A DNA stretch of 31,173 bases from positions 1 to 31,173 of the forward strand of contig CAZYPH010000014.1 in the NCBI GenBank assembly GCA_964649095.1, given 5' to 3'. This DNA comes from CAZYPH01 sp964649095. Its GTDB lineage: Bacteria > Bdellovibrionota > UBA1018 > UBA923. A program made the translations under genes and the position numbers. The notes under the pieces were generated by a model, which was not told the DNA's origin, searched no databases, and saw nothing but the letters and a program-made list of their open reading frames with translations. The number at the start of each line of letters is the position of its first letter. Within the stretch, counting starts at the first letter, position 1. This document shows, one piece after another, positions 15,274 to 23,851 of this stretch.

Positions 15274-15538
15274 TATCATATCAACATTAGGGGTGTTCTT
15301 GTTGTTTCTCATAGGTGCCGTCGAGTTTTATCAAGGTCGGCGAGATCTCAAGAGACAAACGTTTGCACTAATGCTTTCGGGTATTGGTTTGTTTTTATTG
15401 GCACAACAGTTGATTCCGCAGGTTATTATTAAGCACCGCACATACTATTTTATACTCTTAGCCATGCTGGTGCTCTTTTTTAGAAATTTTTCGGAATTGA
15501 AAGAGTCTTTAAATTCAAAGGCTCCGGAGCGACAGTAG
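15263..15538 (+). CDS. Probable divergent NuoK-like small membrane protein (K')
   Basis: 91 residues, close to the canonical NuoK (99). The TTG start at 15263 overlaps the end of J' and follows GAGGG (15251-15255). TFALMLSGIGLFLLA aligns with canonical CVELMLNAANLLFV, and LAMLVLFFRNFSELK with LGLVIALFRNVKSVN. In this alignment the two glutamates essential for proton transfer in NuoK (Glu35 and Glu71 of the canonical copy here) become Ala35 and Tyr61. The loop before the last helix is shortened and basic (IIKHR). The position between J' and L' supports the call; it would probably not be recognised in isolation. Confidence 0.66.
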   Translation: MISNIISTLGVFLLFLIGAVEFYQGRRDLKRQTFALMLSGIGLFLLAQQLIPQVIIKHRTYYFILLAMLVLFFRNFSELKESLNSKAPERQ

Positions 15539-15552
15539 CGAAAGTACTAAGC

Positions 15553-17415
15553 ATGCAAGATATCTTGTTAACTATATATTATTTAGGGGTGCTTTTCCTG
15601 GGTTGTGCGGTCGTAGAGACGTCGTTGCGGCGCATACAGGTGGTGTTTTATCTCTCCCAATTTGTGATAGCCACAGGGCTTTTTTTAGCGCCCATCTACT
15701 TAAGCGCCGCTAGCGAGCTGTATCTTCCGTCTTTGTATTTTGTCTTACTTAGTATGGTTGGTCTGCTGTCGAGTCTTCTTGTGAAGGAAAAAAGTGCTCC
15801 GACGCGCTATCATAGTATAGCGTTGGTACTAGTTTATTTCGGGGTCTATTTAGCGACGCAGGTTTCTCGTATTGAAGCTGTTTTAATTGGTTTGTCGTTA
15901 ATTTTATTGGCGGAGATTTTATATCGACTAAGTGATCGCCACCAGATCGTCTTCGTAGACCTGTTGAGTATGATTGCAAAGCAGGTGTTGGGCGCTTTTG
16001 TGTGTGTTGCAGCGCTGACAGGGATTTCACCTGTAGTCATGCTCTGGGCTGCAGTGCTTTGGATGTTAATGCCCAACTTGCATTGGGAGAAGCCACATCG
16101 AGTGGAAAGCTACATAGCTACGTTACTCTTACCAACTAGTGTATTAGCGGCACTATATGAAAGACTTAATTTCTTTCTAAATAAAAGGGGCGTGGTTTCT
16201 GATTTATTAACTTCATCTACAGCTATCTCGAAACGAGCCTTATATAAGCTGTATGCGCTAGATATCTTAGAAAATCATTGGTTTGTGATTTGTTGGTTTT
16301 TTCTACTAGTGTTACTCGCAGCTTTAACTATTAGTACTGTCGCCCGCACCACAGAAAAGAAGCCACTATTTCGTATTTCGACGTTGTTTTCTGTATTAAT
16401 ATTTTTACTTTCACTTGGTTCGCATAGACCAGAGTTTTTGTTTGTTGCAGCTATATCAGTTTTGTATTTAGTGGTGTGTCGTCTATTGGCCTCATTGATA
16501 GCCATTAGGTGGTGGGGTGTGGCGTTTATGACCCTGGGTGTGCCAGGTACGTTGTTTGGGTTTGTGAATTTTATTTTAGTGCAAGATGTTATTAATGCAT
16601 TTTCAATTTTTGATTGGCAGTCCCAGCTAAATTTTCTTTCAGCGCTGCCATTACTTGGCGGCTTATTGGGGTTGTTTTTGTTTTGGCTTCTTCAGCTCCT
16701 CTTAGTGGCAGCTGTCATGAGAACTAAGACCGCGGCAGTAATAAAGCGAAAGAGAATATATTCTTTATTATATTTGATTCCGATACTGTTTATGTGTCTT
16801 TTAGCTCTACCATTTACGGTGGGCCTGATTACGGGATTTAGGTCGATTCATAGGTTCGATTTTAAGCGTTTATTGGCCTTTTCAAGTCCTGTTCTTGATC
16901 GGCTGTATGAATCCTATAACAACATCTTTTCTATAACAGGTGCTGTCATCGTTCTTGCGTTTATGGTTTGTGCTCAGTTTGCAGTTTTATACCTCCGAGA
17001 GATGAAAGATAATCGCGGTTTAGTTTTTTTGAAGCTGGCTTGTGCTCATGGGGATATAGTTAGCGCATTTGAACGTTATTTTTCGCATCTCAGAGCGGCG
17101 GTGTTGCGCTTAATCATTAAGGCAACTCCTCGTAAGAGTATTTCTATTAATAGATGTATATATTTTATTGTATGTGAATGGCCCCATTTGCTATTTACAC
17201 AGTTTAGTCGCGGCATAACCAAATTAAATGATACAATTCTCACTCGCCACGTATATGAAGTAGCTTTTTTTGGCACACATCAATGTGCTCAAATTGCGGC
17301 CTACTACTGGAAAAAATTGCTGCGACAAAAATTAAAATCTAATGATGAGACTACGATTGGTTGGGCGCTATTTTTCAGTATTCTATTTATTTTGGGGGTC
17401 GTAGCATGGGCATAA
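15553..17415 (+). CDS. Highly divergent NuoL-like antiporter-family membrane protein (L')
   Basis: 620 residues, many hydrophobic helices, near the length of the canonical NuoL (653). The C-terminal 90 residues fit the NuoL arrangement of a long amphipathic lateral segment and a final membrane helix (WALFFSILFILGVVAW). ALPLLGGLLGLFLFW aligns with GFPLLSGFFSKDEIL of the canonical copy. The family signature around the helix 7 Lys and helix 8 His is not recognisable; the matching stretch is PNLHWEKPHRVESYIAT. Aligned key positions are Ser115 for the helix 5 Glu, Thr190 for the helix 8 His and Leu374 for the helix 12 Lys. The His-rich loop of the canonical copy is absent. NuoL assignment comes from position, length and these partial matches. 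Confidence 0.68.
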   Translation: MQDILLTIYYLGVLFLGCAVVETSLRRIQVVFYLSQFVIATGLFLAPIYLSAASELYLPSLYFVLLSMVGLLSSLLVKEKSAPTRYHSIALVLVYFGVYLATQVSRIEAVLIGLSLILLAEILYRLSDRHQIVFVDLLSMIAKQVLGAFVCVAALTGISPVVMLWAAVLWMLMPNLHWEKPHRVESYIATLLLPTSVLAALYERLNFFLNKRGVVSDLLTSSTAISKRALYKLYALDILENHWFVICWFFLLVLLAALTISTVARTTEKKPLFRISTLFSVLIFLLSLGSHRPEFLFVAAISVLYLVVCRLLASLIAIRWWGVAFMTLGVPGTLFGFVNFILVQDVINAFSIFDWQSQLNFLSALPLLGGLLGLFLFWLLQLLLVAAVMRTKTAAVIKRKRIYSLLYLIPILFMCLLALPFTVGLITGFRSIHRFDFKRLLAFSSPVLDRLYESYNNIFSITGAVIVLAFMVCAQFAVLYLREMKDNRGLVFLKLACAHGDIVSAFERYFSHLRAAVLRLIIKATPRKSISINRCIYFIVCEWPHLLFTQFSRGITKLNDTILTRHVYEVAFFGTHQCAQIAAYYWKKLLRQKLKSNDETTIGWALFFSILFILGVVAWA

Positions 17416-18983
17416 CAACATATTCTGCACTTATTCTACGTTTGGTTGTTTGGCTGCCTATGGTTGCAGCTATTTTGATAGGAGTTGTTTGGGCTAGTAA
17501 GCTCGGAGAAAAGTGGGCCCAGCATTGGGCCCGACTTTTAGCCCTATTAGCCTCAACAGCCTCTTTGCTATTGATGCTCTATTTAACCACCTGTTATTTG
17601 CCGTCAGCTGAAGGTCCACAGTTTTATGAATCTTACGACTGGCTTCGTTATTTTAAAGTTTCGTATTCTACGGGGGTTGATGGTCTTAATTTGGGATTGT
17701 TGACATTCACTTCTTTGTTGTTTGTGTTGGTGTACATTGGTTTTGATCGACCGCGTTTTATGGCGACGGATTCAGGGTACTTTTGTCTCATGTCGATACT
17801 TCAGACCGCGTTGTTAGGTTTATTTGCCTCGCAGGATTTTTTCTTAACCGTTACGTTTTTAGGTTTGAGTTTGGTTCCAATATACTTGTTGTTAATTCTC
17901 TTTCGTTCGGGTCAGAAATCAAAGACCAACGAGCAGACTGCAGCCCGATTTTTTTTGATTCAATTGGTAAGTTGCCTTGTGGTGTTTTTAGCAGCGGCCA
18001 TTCTAGCGACAAGCCAAGAGGTGGTTTCGTTAAATTTTATAGACTTAAAGAATTACGACTTAAGTACAGTTGTTGTCAGTTGGTGGCCTGGTAGAGCTGT
18101 GGGTGGCGCGCGGCTGGCCAATATTATTTTTGTGCTTGTTTTGCTTGCGGCAATTATTCGCGCGGCTTTGGTACCGTTTCATATTTGGTTGGTTGAGTTG
18201 GTAGAGGAAGCGCCCAAAGGGCTCGCTATCATTGTGTCGGTATTATTTACTGCTACAGGGCTTTATTTATTAACTAGAGTGGCTTTTGTTATTGCACCAC
18301 ATGCCATTACTACGTTTAGCGGCGAGCTACGTTTTTTAGGAATACTATCTATTTTGTTTGCTGGCGTGACAGCCGTCACTCGGTCTGATTTGAGGAGCGC
18401 AGTTGTTTACGTCATTATTAGTCAGTTTGGGTTCGTCTTGTTGGGGTTAGGTTTGGTAAATACAGCCTCCTTACAGGGGGCATTATTAGAGCTGATATCT
18501 GTTACCATTGTCGCAGCAGGATTGCTTTTTGTGTCGTTTATTTTAGGTAAGCGTTTTCGAAGTTACGAATATTTGAATTATTCAAATGTGGTTTTTGAGA
18601 TGCCGTTAGCAACCACATTTCTACTGTCTATTATGTTGTCGTTAATTGGTGTGCCAGGAGTTGGCGGATTTTCAGCAAAGGCATTGGTGGTATTAGGTGC
18701 ATTTCAATCGATACCGTTGGCAAGGCCTTTGGTTGGTGTCATTACGATCTTCGGGTTAACATTACCCGTCATACTATTTATACGTATTTTTAGTGCTGCA
18801 TTTTTACGCAAACGAAATGATCAGGTGGCATCGATCGAGAGCTTAAGAGACTTGAATTGGAGAGAGATGGTATATTTGATTCCAGTATTAGTTCTCTGTG
18901 TATGGTTGGGAAGTTATCCACGCCTATTTTTAAGATTGTCGGAAAATCATGTGATTGAAGTATTAACTAAAGTGGGTAGATAG
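17406..18983 (+). CDS. nuoM: Divergent NuoM-like antiporter-family membrane protein (M')
   Basis: The best-preserved of the three large membrane subunits. I start at ATG 17406, which follows GGGGGT and overlaps L' by 10 bases; 525 residues, about 14 helices. STGVDGLNLGLL (88-99) matches the NuoM SYxxGxDGxSL opening, FLGLSLVPIYLLL (151-163) the helix 5 motif, VPFHIWLVELVEEAP (256-270) the VPLHGWLPDAHTEAP signature, and IGVPGVGGFSAKALVVLGAF (414-433) the helix 12 region. Key ionisable positions differ: Gly153 for the helix 5 Glu, Arg252 for the helix 7 Lys, Ala283 for the helix 8 Lys and Lys425 for the helix 12 Glu. Homology is clear; proton-pump function is doubtful. Confidence 0.85.
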   Translation: MGITTYSALILRLVVWLPMVAAILIGVVWASKLGEKWAQHWARLLALLASTASLLLMLYLTTCYLPSAEGPQFYESYDWLRYFKVSYSTGVDGLNLGLLTFTSLLFVLVYIGFDRPRFMATDSGYFCLMSILQTALLGLFASQDFFLTVTFLGLSLVPIYLLLILFRSGQKSKTNEQTAARFFLIQLVSCLVVFLAAAILATSQEVVSLNFIDLKNYDLSTVVVSWWPGRAVGGARLANIIFVLVLLAAIIRAALVPFHIWLVELVEEAPKGLAIIVSVLFTATGLYLLTRVAFVIAPHAITTFSGELRFLGILSILFAGVTAVTRSDLRSAVVYVIISQFGFVLLGLGLVNTASLQGALLELISVTIVAAGLLFVSFILGKRFRSYEYLNYSNVVFEMPLATTFLLSIMLSLIGVPGVGGFSAKALVVLGAFQSIPLARPLVGVITIFGLTLPVILFIRIFSAAFLRKRNDQVASIESLRDLNWREMVYLIPVLVLCVWLGSYPRLFLRLSENHVIEVLTKVGR

Positions 18984-18984
18984 T

Positions 18985-20472
18985 GTGATGTCTATCGCGT
19001 CGTCTATCGCTTCTTGGAACCCTACTATTTTTGGTTTACGCGTTGAGCTCTTGTTCATCTTCGTTGGTTTCATTTCTGTCATTCTGAAATCACGTAACGT
19101 GCTTCTGGGATTATTTTTCACTGTTGGAGCCGTAGTGTTTTTCGATCAGTTGTATCACCTATGGCATCCTCAGCTTTTTGGAAGCATGCCTTTAGAGGCG
19201 TTAGGTTATTCGCCTAATTTTATTTCCATAATCTTGAAGCTAATAATTTCCTTTTATTGCTTGGTTTTCGGCTCGTCTGTTTTGGCGATTGATAACGAGA
19301 AGGTTGACAATGAATTTATAACCTTCTTTTTGATTAGCGCGACGGTAGCGTGTTTTGCTGTTTCAACTACACAGGTATTTGTTCAGGCTCTATCGTTAGA
19401 GACTTTATTCCTAATAAATATTTATTTTATTTCCGGTTGGACACGAAAGAAGCAGATCCTAACGGCTCAATCGATTGATACCGTTTTTGTCATGATTAAG
19501 AGCGCATCGATTGGATTTTTTTTATCGGTAGCGGCCGTCACGATGCTTTGTGCTGTCGCAAAGTCAGAAGATTTTTCTGAAATTCAGAGTTATCTTGTGG
19601 CATCAAATGGACTGGGGTCGCACTTAGTTTTCTTCAATTTGGGCCTGTCTATTTATATTCTCACTGTCTTACAGAATATGGGTTTAGGTTTTTTTTCTGG
19701 GGCTTTGTTGAATCGTTTACGCACTGCTGGTGGTATTGGTTTTTTCCCTACAATCTTGTTTACCGTTCTGACTCCATTTTTAGCGTTACTGCAATTCGTA
19801 GTGTCAGCTATCGCTAGAAAGACCGAGGGTAATTGGAGCTATATTTCTCAAGCCCCACTGCCGAAATTATTTTTTGTTATCGGCCTAGTAGGGTTGGTAA
19901 TAGCTTCGTTTGCGTCTTTGGTACAAAAAAACATACGTTCAAGTGTTGGGTTGTTTGTATTGGCAAACCTCAGTGTTGTTTTGATGTTGCTTGCTGACTT
20001 GAGCGCGGCACGCCTCGTGGTTGCAGCACTTTGGATTTTAGAATTGGGAATGGCACTTGTGGTCATCAGTAATTTACAGCAAATGAACCAATGGTTTAAT
20101 AAGTCATGGCTAGTTGCGTTAGTGCTGCTCGTGATGTTGTTTGATTTTGTCGGTACAGTTCCGTTTGTAGTGCTGTCGTATCGATCGATGGCATTTTTTG
20201 AACTCATTAAGCAAGGCCAATTGCTGGTTGTTAGTGTTTACTTAATATCTATACTGCTATTAACGATCGCGGTCTTGAAATTGGTGCGGCCAATTATTGG
20301 CCGCACATCTGTAAGTAAACAAACGATCGATGATGGTACCAGACCCGTACAGGGTGGTCTTGTTGTTAATTTGTTGGTTTTTGTTTTATGTATTCTGCCC
20401 GTAGGTTTGTTTCGTATTTTCTGGACAGCAATACACGACGTTGTGCAGCAATGCGTTAGAGTGTTTGGTTAG
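18985..20472 (+). CDS. Divergent NuoN-like antiporter-family membrane protein (N')
   Basis: 495 residues, about 13-14 hydrophobic helices, the usual NuoN size and position. It begins GTG-ATG one base after the M' stop, so the start could be 18985 or 18988. LSLETLFLINIYFISG (137-150 region) resembles the NuoN helix 5 motif and keeps its Glu (Glu139). QKNIRSSVGLFVLANLSVVLM corresponds to the KRxLAYSSIxHxGY segment. The motif normally containing the helix 7 Lys and VPFHxWxPDVYEG is degenerate here; Gln230 falls at the Lys position, and the helix 8 Lys is not evident. It is the last gene of the divergent cluster, 147 bases before canonical nuoA. Confidence 0.7.
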   Translation: MMSIASSIASWNPTIFGLRVELLFIFVGFISVILKSRNVLLGLFFTVGAVVFFDQLYHLWHPQLFGSMPLEALGYSPNFISIILKLIISFYCLVFGSSVLAIDNEKVDNEFITFFLISATVACFAVSTTQVFVQALSLETLFLINIYFISGWTRKKQILTAQSIDTVFVMIKSASIGFFLSVAAVTMLCAVAKSEDFSEIQSYLVASNGLGSHLVFFNLGLSIYILTVLQNMGLGFFSGALLNRLRTAGGIGFFPTILFTVLTPFLALLQFVVSAIARKTEGNWSYISQAPLPKLFFVIGLVGLVIASFASLVQKNIRSSVGLFVLANLSVVLMLLADLSAARLVVAALWILELGMALVVISNLQQMNQWFNKSWLVALVLLVMLFDFVGTVPFVVLSYRSMAFFELIKQGQLLVVSVYLISILLLTIAVLKLVRPIIGRTSVSKQTIDDGTRPVQGGLVVNLLVFVLCILPVGLFRIFWTAIHDVVQQCVRVFG

Positions 20473-20619
20473 TGTTTTAGATATTTCGGTTCGGAATTAA
20501 TCTGTTCTTTTTTTCTCCTTCCCAATATAACCTCAGTTGTAAACCATCAGACATTGACGATTTATTTATATCAATAAGCGCTGGCGAGAAATAAGTTAGC
20601 GTATTGAGGTGCATCAAAT
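20473..20619 (+). promoter_or_regulatory. Intergenic region upstream of the canonical nuo operon
   Basis: 147 bases, the longest gap in the window and the only sizeable one between the two Complex I-type clusters. It is AT-rich, with a T tract (TTCTTTTTTTCTCC, about 20506-20518) but no stem before it that I would call a terminator. TTGACG at 20554-20559 resembles a -35 box but lacks a well-spaced -10. GAGG at 20606-20609 is the nuoA ribosome-binding site. A promoter here is likely but not pinpointed, and read-through from N' is possible. Confidence 0.35.
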
Positions 20620-20982
20620 ATGGAAGCCTATATACCTGTACTAATTCTTATGGCTGTCGGTATTACCATCGCTACAGTAGTTTTGATTTTGACGACCTAC
20701 TGTGGGCCCCATCTTCCAAATAAATTAAAGATGAGTGTTTATGAGTGTGGTGTGCCGCCTGTAGGTGATGCGCGACGACGTGTTTCTGTGCGATTCTATT
20801 TGGTCGCGATATTATTTTTATTGTTTGATGTTGAGGGTGTTTTTTTCTTTCCTTGGGCTGTGACGTTTAAGAAATTTCTTGCTGTAAATTCTTTCATTTT
20901 GTTTGAGATGTTTTTTTTCCTTTCGATTTTATTAGTGGGTTATGTCTATATTTTGCGCAAAGGCGCACTCAAGTGGGAATAG
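20620..20982 (+). CDS. nuoA: NADH-quinone oxidoreductase subunit A
   Basis: Small membrane subunit of Complex I beside NuoH, helping form the quinone tunnel entrance. 120 residues, three hydrophobic helices. The loop between helices 1 and 2 holds YECGVPPVGDARRR (residues 41-54, the conserved ExG xxP loop), followed by VRFYLVAILFLLFDVEGVFF with the family Asp70/Glu72 pair. This contrasts with A' at 11338, which lacks both. ATG start with GAGG 10 bases upstream. First gene of the canonical operon. Confidence 0.95.
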   Translation: MEAYIPVLILMAVGITIATVVLILTTYCGPHLPNKLKMSVYECGVPPVGDARRRVSVRFYLVAILFLLFDVEGVFFFPWAVTFKKFLAVNSFILFEMFFFLSILLVGYVYILRKGALKWE

Positions 20983-21018
20983 GCGTTTGATAGTCATACC
21001 GAAGGAGATCTGAGTTTT

Positions 21019-21531
21019 ATGGCGAAGGATGGAGCTCCCGAAATATTTACGACACGTTTAGATGCTATCGTAAATTGGGCCCGAAAAAATTCATTATGGC
21101 CGCTACCATTTGGTACATCTTGTTGCGGCATTGAGATGATGGCAGTTTTGTCCTCAGATTACGATATGTCGCGATTTGGTGCCGAGGTTGTCCGTTTTTC
21201 ACCGCGACAAGCTGATCTTATTATTTGCGCGGGCACGATCACTAATAAAATGGCGCCTGTACTTAAGAATATTTATGAACAAATGGCTGACCCTAAGTGG
21301 GTTATGGCGTTTGGCGTGTGCACGTCATCGGGCGGAATCTACAATACGTATAGTGTGTTGCAGGGCATTGATACGATCATACCGGTTGATGTTTATATTC
21401 CAGGATGCCCGCCAAGCCCCGAAGGTGTATTGCACGGATTAATCAAATTACAGAAGCGCATTCAAACGGGCGAGTTCGATATGCGTGAGCGCCGTCGTCG
21501 TGCCGAGATGGAAAAATTAGCGTTACTCTAA
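21019..21531 (+). CDS. nuoB: NADH-quinone oxidoreductase subunit B
   Basis: Holds the terminal [4Fe-4S] cluster N2, which reduces quinone. 170 residues. Ligands: Cys35-Cys36 in FGTSCCGIEMM, Cys101 in GVCTSSGGIYNTY and Cys130 in IPGCPPSPEGVL. SDYDMSRFGAEVVRFSPRQA is the typical loop contacting NuoD and NuoH. AAGGAG at 21002-21007 precedes the ATG. Useful as an in-genome reference for the divergent B' protein, which shares only the core motifs. Confidence 0.97.
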   Translation: MAKDGAPEIFTTRLDAIVNWARKNSLWPLPFGTSCCGIEMMAVLSSDYDMSRFGAEVVRFSPRQADLIICAGTITNKMAPVLKNIYEQMADPKWVMAFGVCTSSGGIYNTYSVLQGIDTIIPVDVYIPGCPPSPEGVLHGLIKLQKRIQTGEFDMRERRRRAEMEKLALL

Positions 21532-21543
21532 GGAGTGCACCCA

Positions 21544-22095
21544 ATGTCAGCTAGTGAAGAACACAATAAACGATTGCAGATACTGAAAGAACAGTCGCAG
21601 AGTCTGTCTCAGCAATTAGGTTCCCGCTGTACAAAAGTAGAATTCGATAATGCGGGATGCCCTATTTTTTGGATCACCAAAGACGCCATTGTTGAATCGT
21701 TAGAGATCTTAAAATCCTCAACGACTGCACCCTATGATTTTTTAGCCGATCTCACCGCTTATGATGATCTGTCGCAGTCTGAGTCGGGCGATGGCCGATT
21801 TGTAGTGGTGTATCAATTGCTTTCAACAAAAACATTAACACGCATTCGTCTCAAAGCTCGCGTGCAAGAGAACGCGACCATTCCAACGGTGTCGTCTGTA
21901 TTTGCAGCGGCCAATTGGGCTGAGCGAGAAGTTTATGACATGTTTGGAATTGTGTTTAAAGACCACCCTGATTTGCGTCGTATTTTAATGGATATTCGTT
22001 GGGAAGGGCACCCGCTTCGTAAGGACTACCCACTTCGCCGCTACCAGTTGTTTAATGACCCAGAAGTTGTGCCACTTGATTTGTTAAAAGAATAA
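21544..22095 (+). CDS. nuoC: NADH-quinone oxidoreductase subunit C
   Basis: The 30 kDa-type peripheral-arm subunit, which packs against NuoD, NuoB and NuoI; no cofactor. I choose the ATG at 21544 (183 residues) because AGGAG at 21531-21535, overlapping the nuoB stop, is ideally spaced for it; a GTG at 21535 lies inside that site. The diagnostic C-terminal motif is clear: EREVYDMFGIVFKDHPDLRR, then ILMDIRWEGHPLRKDYPLRR. Separate C and D genes, unlike the fused nuoCD of enterobacteria. No counterpart exists in the divergent cluster. Confidence 0.95.
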   Translation: MSASEEHNKRLQILKEQSQSLSQQLGSRCTKVEFDNAGCPIFWITKDAIVESLEILKSSTTAPYDFLADLTAYDDLSQSESGDGRFVVVYQLLSTKTLTRIRLKARVQENATIPTVSSVFAAANWAEREVYDMFGIVFKDHPDLRRILMDIRWEGHPLRKDYPLRRYQLFNDPEVVPLDLLKE

Positions 22096-22113
22096 TTTTT
22101 GGAAAAAACGCGT

Positions 22114-23370
22114 ATGAGTACTTCTTCAGTGTCCATGAGCCAGAACAATCCTGAGCATTTTCCTGACCATTTTAATGATACCGACGAAATTTACGAAGAC
22201 TCGATGCAGTATATTAACATCGGTCCATCGCATCCTGCCATGCACGGTACTCTTCGTGTGATGGCTAAGATGAATGGTGAGGTCATTGTTAAGTCGATAT
22301 CTGAGATGGGGTACTTGCATCGAGGTAAAGAGAAATTAGCCGAGTCCACGACGTACCATAAGTTCATTCCTCACACAGATCGCATGAATTACTGCTCGGC
22401 ACTTTGTAATAACGTGGCCTATGTTATGACGATCGAAAAGCTTCTGCAGATCGAAGTGCCAGAGCGCACGAAGTACATTCGTACTATTTGTGTCGAGATT
22501 GCTCGTATTATCGACCACCTTATTTGCGTTGGTATTAATGCCGTCGACTTGGGAGCATTTAGTTTCTTCCTCTACGGCTTCCACCAACGAGAAGAAGCGT
22601 ATACCGTCATCGAAAAATTGTGCGGCGCTCGTTTAACAACAAGTTATACACGTGTTGGTGGTCTATCGTCGCCACCACCCGATGATTTTTTAGAAATTCT
22701 TTTAAATTGGATCAAAAACTTTGAGCCCGTTTTAGATGAAATGGATCGGCTCTTATCCGGAAATAAAATCTGGATGGATCGCACGATTGGAGTTGGTGTT
22801 TTTACGCGCGAGCAGGCTTTAGCTTACTCGTTCACGGGCCCATGCGCACGCGCTAGTAATATCAATATTGATTTACGTCGCGACCAGCCAGAACCGCTCT
22901 TGAAGTATGATGAAGTCGAATTTGATGTTCCAGTCGCTACTAATGGCGATGTCTACGATCGTTATTTGATACGCATAGAAGAAATGCGTCAGAGCATTCG
23001 TATCTTAAAACAGTTGGCGGCAAAGTGCCCTACTACCGGGCCGATTTGGGTCGACGATAAGCGCGTGGTAATTCCAGAGAAAGAACGTGTCTATAATTCA
23101 ATGGAAGCCATGATCCACCACTTTAAGTTTTTTATGGAAGGCTTCGATGCTCCGCCGGGTGAAGTTTATTCTCAAGTGGAAGGACCAAATGGGGAGCTTG
23201 GGTTTTATGTTGTGAGCCGTGGAGGGCCAAATCCGTATCGTATGCGTGTGCGAGCCCCATCCTTTTATATGTATCAAAGTCTAGACACGATGATCAAAGG
23301 TCAGAAGTTAGCAGATCTCGTAGCTGCGTTGGGCAGTATTAATATTATCGCAGGTGAATTGGATAGGTAG
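22114..23370 (+). CDS. nuoD: NADH-quinone oxidoreductase subunit D
   Basis: The 49 kDa subunit lining the quinone-reduction site next to cluster N2. Counting from ATG 22114 it has 418 residues; a TTG at 22099 is an alternative start. The quinone-site residues are present: His40 and His44 in GPSHPAMHGTLR and Tyr93 in TDRMNYCSAL. Other landmarks are MGYLHRGKEK, FTGPCARASNINIDLRR and the C-terminal GSINIIAGELDR. About the first 30 residues are a Ser/Asp-rich extension of no recognised function. Serves as the reference against which D' has lost its second quinone-loop His. Confidence 0.96.
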   Translation: MSTSSVSMSQNNPEHFPDHFNDTDEIYEDSMQYINIGPSHPAMHGTLRVMAKMNGEVIVKSISEMGYLHRGKEKLAESTTYHKFIPHTDRMNYCSALCNNVAYVMTIEKLLQIEVPERTKYIRTICVEIARIIDHLICVGINAVDLGAFSFFLYGFHQREEAYTVIEKLCGARLTTSYTRVGGLSSPPPDDFLEILLNWIKNFEPVLDEMDRLLSGNKIWMDRTIGVGVFTREQALAYSFTGPCARASNINIDLRRDQPEPLLKYDEVEFDVPVATNGDVYDRYLIRIEEMRQSIRILKQLAAKCPTTGPIWVDDKRVVIPEKERVYNSMEAMIHHFKFFMEGFDAPPGEVYSQVEGPNGELGFYVVSRGGPNPYRMRVRAPSFYMYQSLDTMIKGQKLADLVAALGSINIIAGELDR

Positions 23371-23374
23371 AATT

Positions 23375-23851
23375 ATGGCTCAAAAATTACTTTCAGAGGC
23401 CTTTTATAAAGGGATCGAAAAAATAAAACCACGGTATCCTACCAATCAGGCTCTCTTGTTGCCCGCGTTGCATTTAGCGCAGAAAGAAAACGGTTGGATC
23501 TCTGATGCGATCATGGATGAGGTAGCGGCGGCTATTGATATTCCGCCACCTGTAGTTCGTGAAGTGGTGACATTCTATACCATGTACAATCTGCAGCCCG
23601 TTGGAAAATACCATATTCAGTTTTGCACAAACATTTCTTGTGCGTTACGCGGAGCAGAAGATCTACTTGAGTATTGCGAAAAAAAACTGGGCATCGAATG
23701 CGGTGAAACAACCAAAGACAATAAGTTTACTTTAACCGAAGTGGAATGCTTAGGCGCCTGCGGTACTGCGCCTTGTGTGCAAATCAACGACGATTATTAT
23801 GAAAACTTAGACAACGTACAGTTGGATAAAGTTTTGTCGGAGTTAAAATAA
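23375..23851 (+). CDS. nuoE: NADH-quinone oxidoreductase subunit E
   Basis: The 24 kDa thioredoxin-fold subunit carrying the off-path [2Fe-2S] cluster N1a beside NuoF. I start at ATG 23375 (158 residues, MAQKLLSEAF), rather than an in-frame GTG at 23354 that would lie inside nuoD. The four ligands are Cys84 and Cys89 in FCTNISCALRG and Cys125 and Cys129 in ECLGACGTAPC. VVTFYTMYNLQPVGKYHIQ is a typical family segment. Adjacent to nuoF with no gap. Confidence 0.95.
   Translation: MAQKLLSEAFYKGIEKIKPRYPTNQALLLPALHLAQKENGWISDAIMDEVAAAIDIPPPVVREVVTFYTMYNLQPVGKYHIQFCTNISCALRGAEDLLEYCEKKLGIECGETTKDNKFTLTEVECLGACGTAPCVQINDDYYENLDNVQLDKVLSELK

Noticed and set aside
11338..20472. The divergent cluster as a decaying pseudogene block.
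   Set aside because: Frames are open for all ten genes apart from the N run, starts are coupled to upstream stops with plausible ribosome-binding sites, and all twelve Fe-S ligands are retained.
20503..20520. T-rich tract after N' as an intrinsic terminator.
   Set aside because: No convincing stem-loop precedes it, so termination here cannot be claimed.
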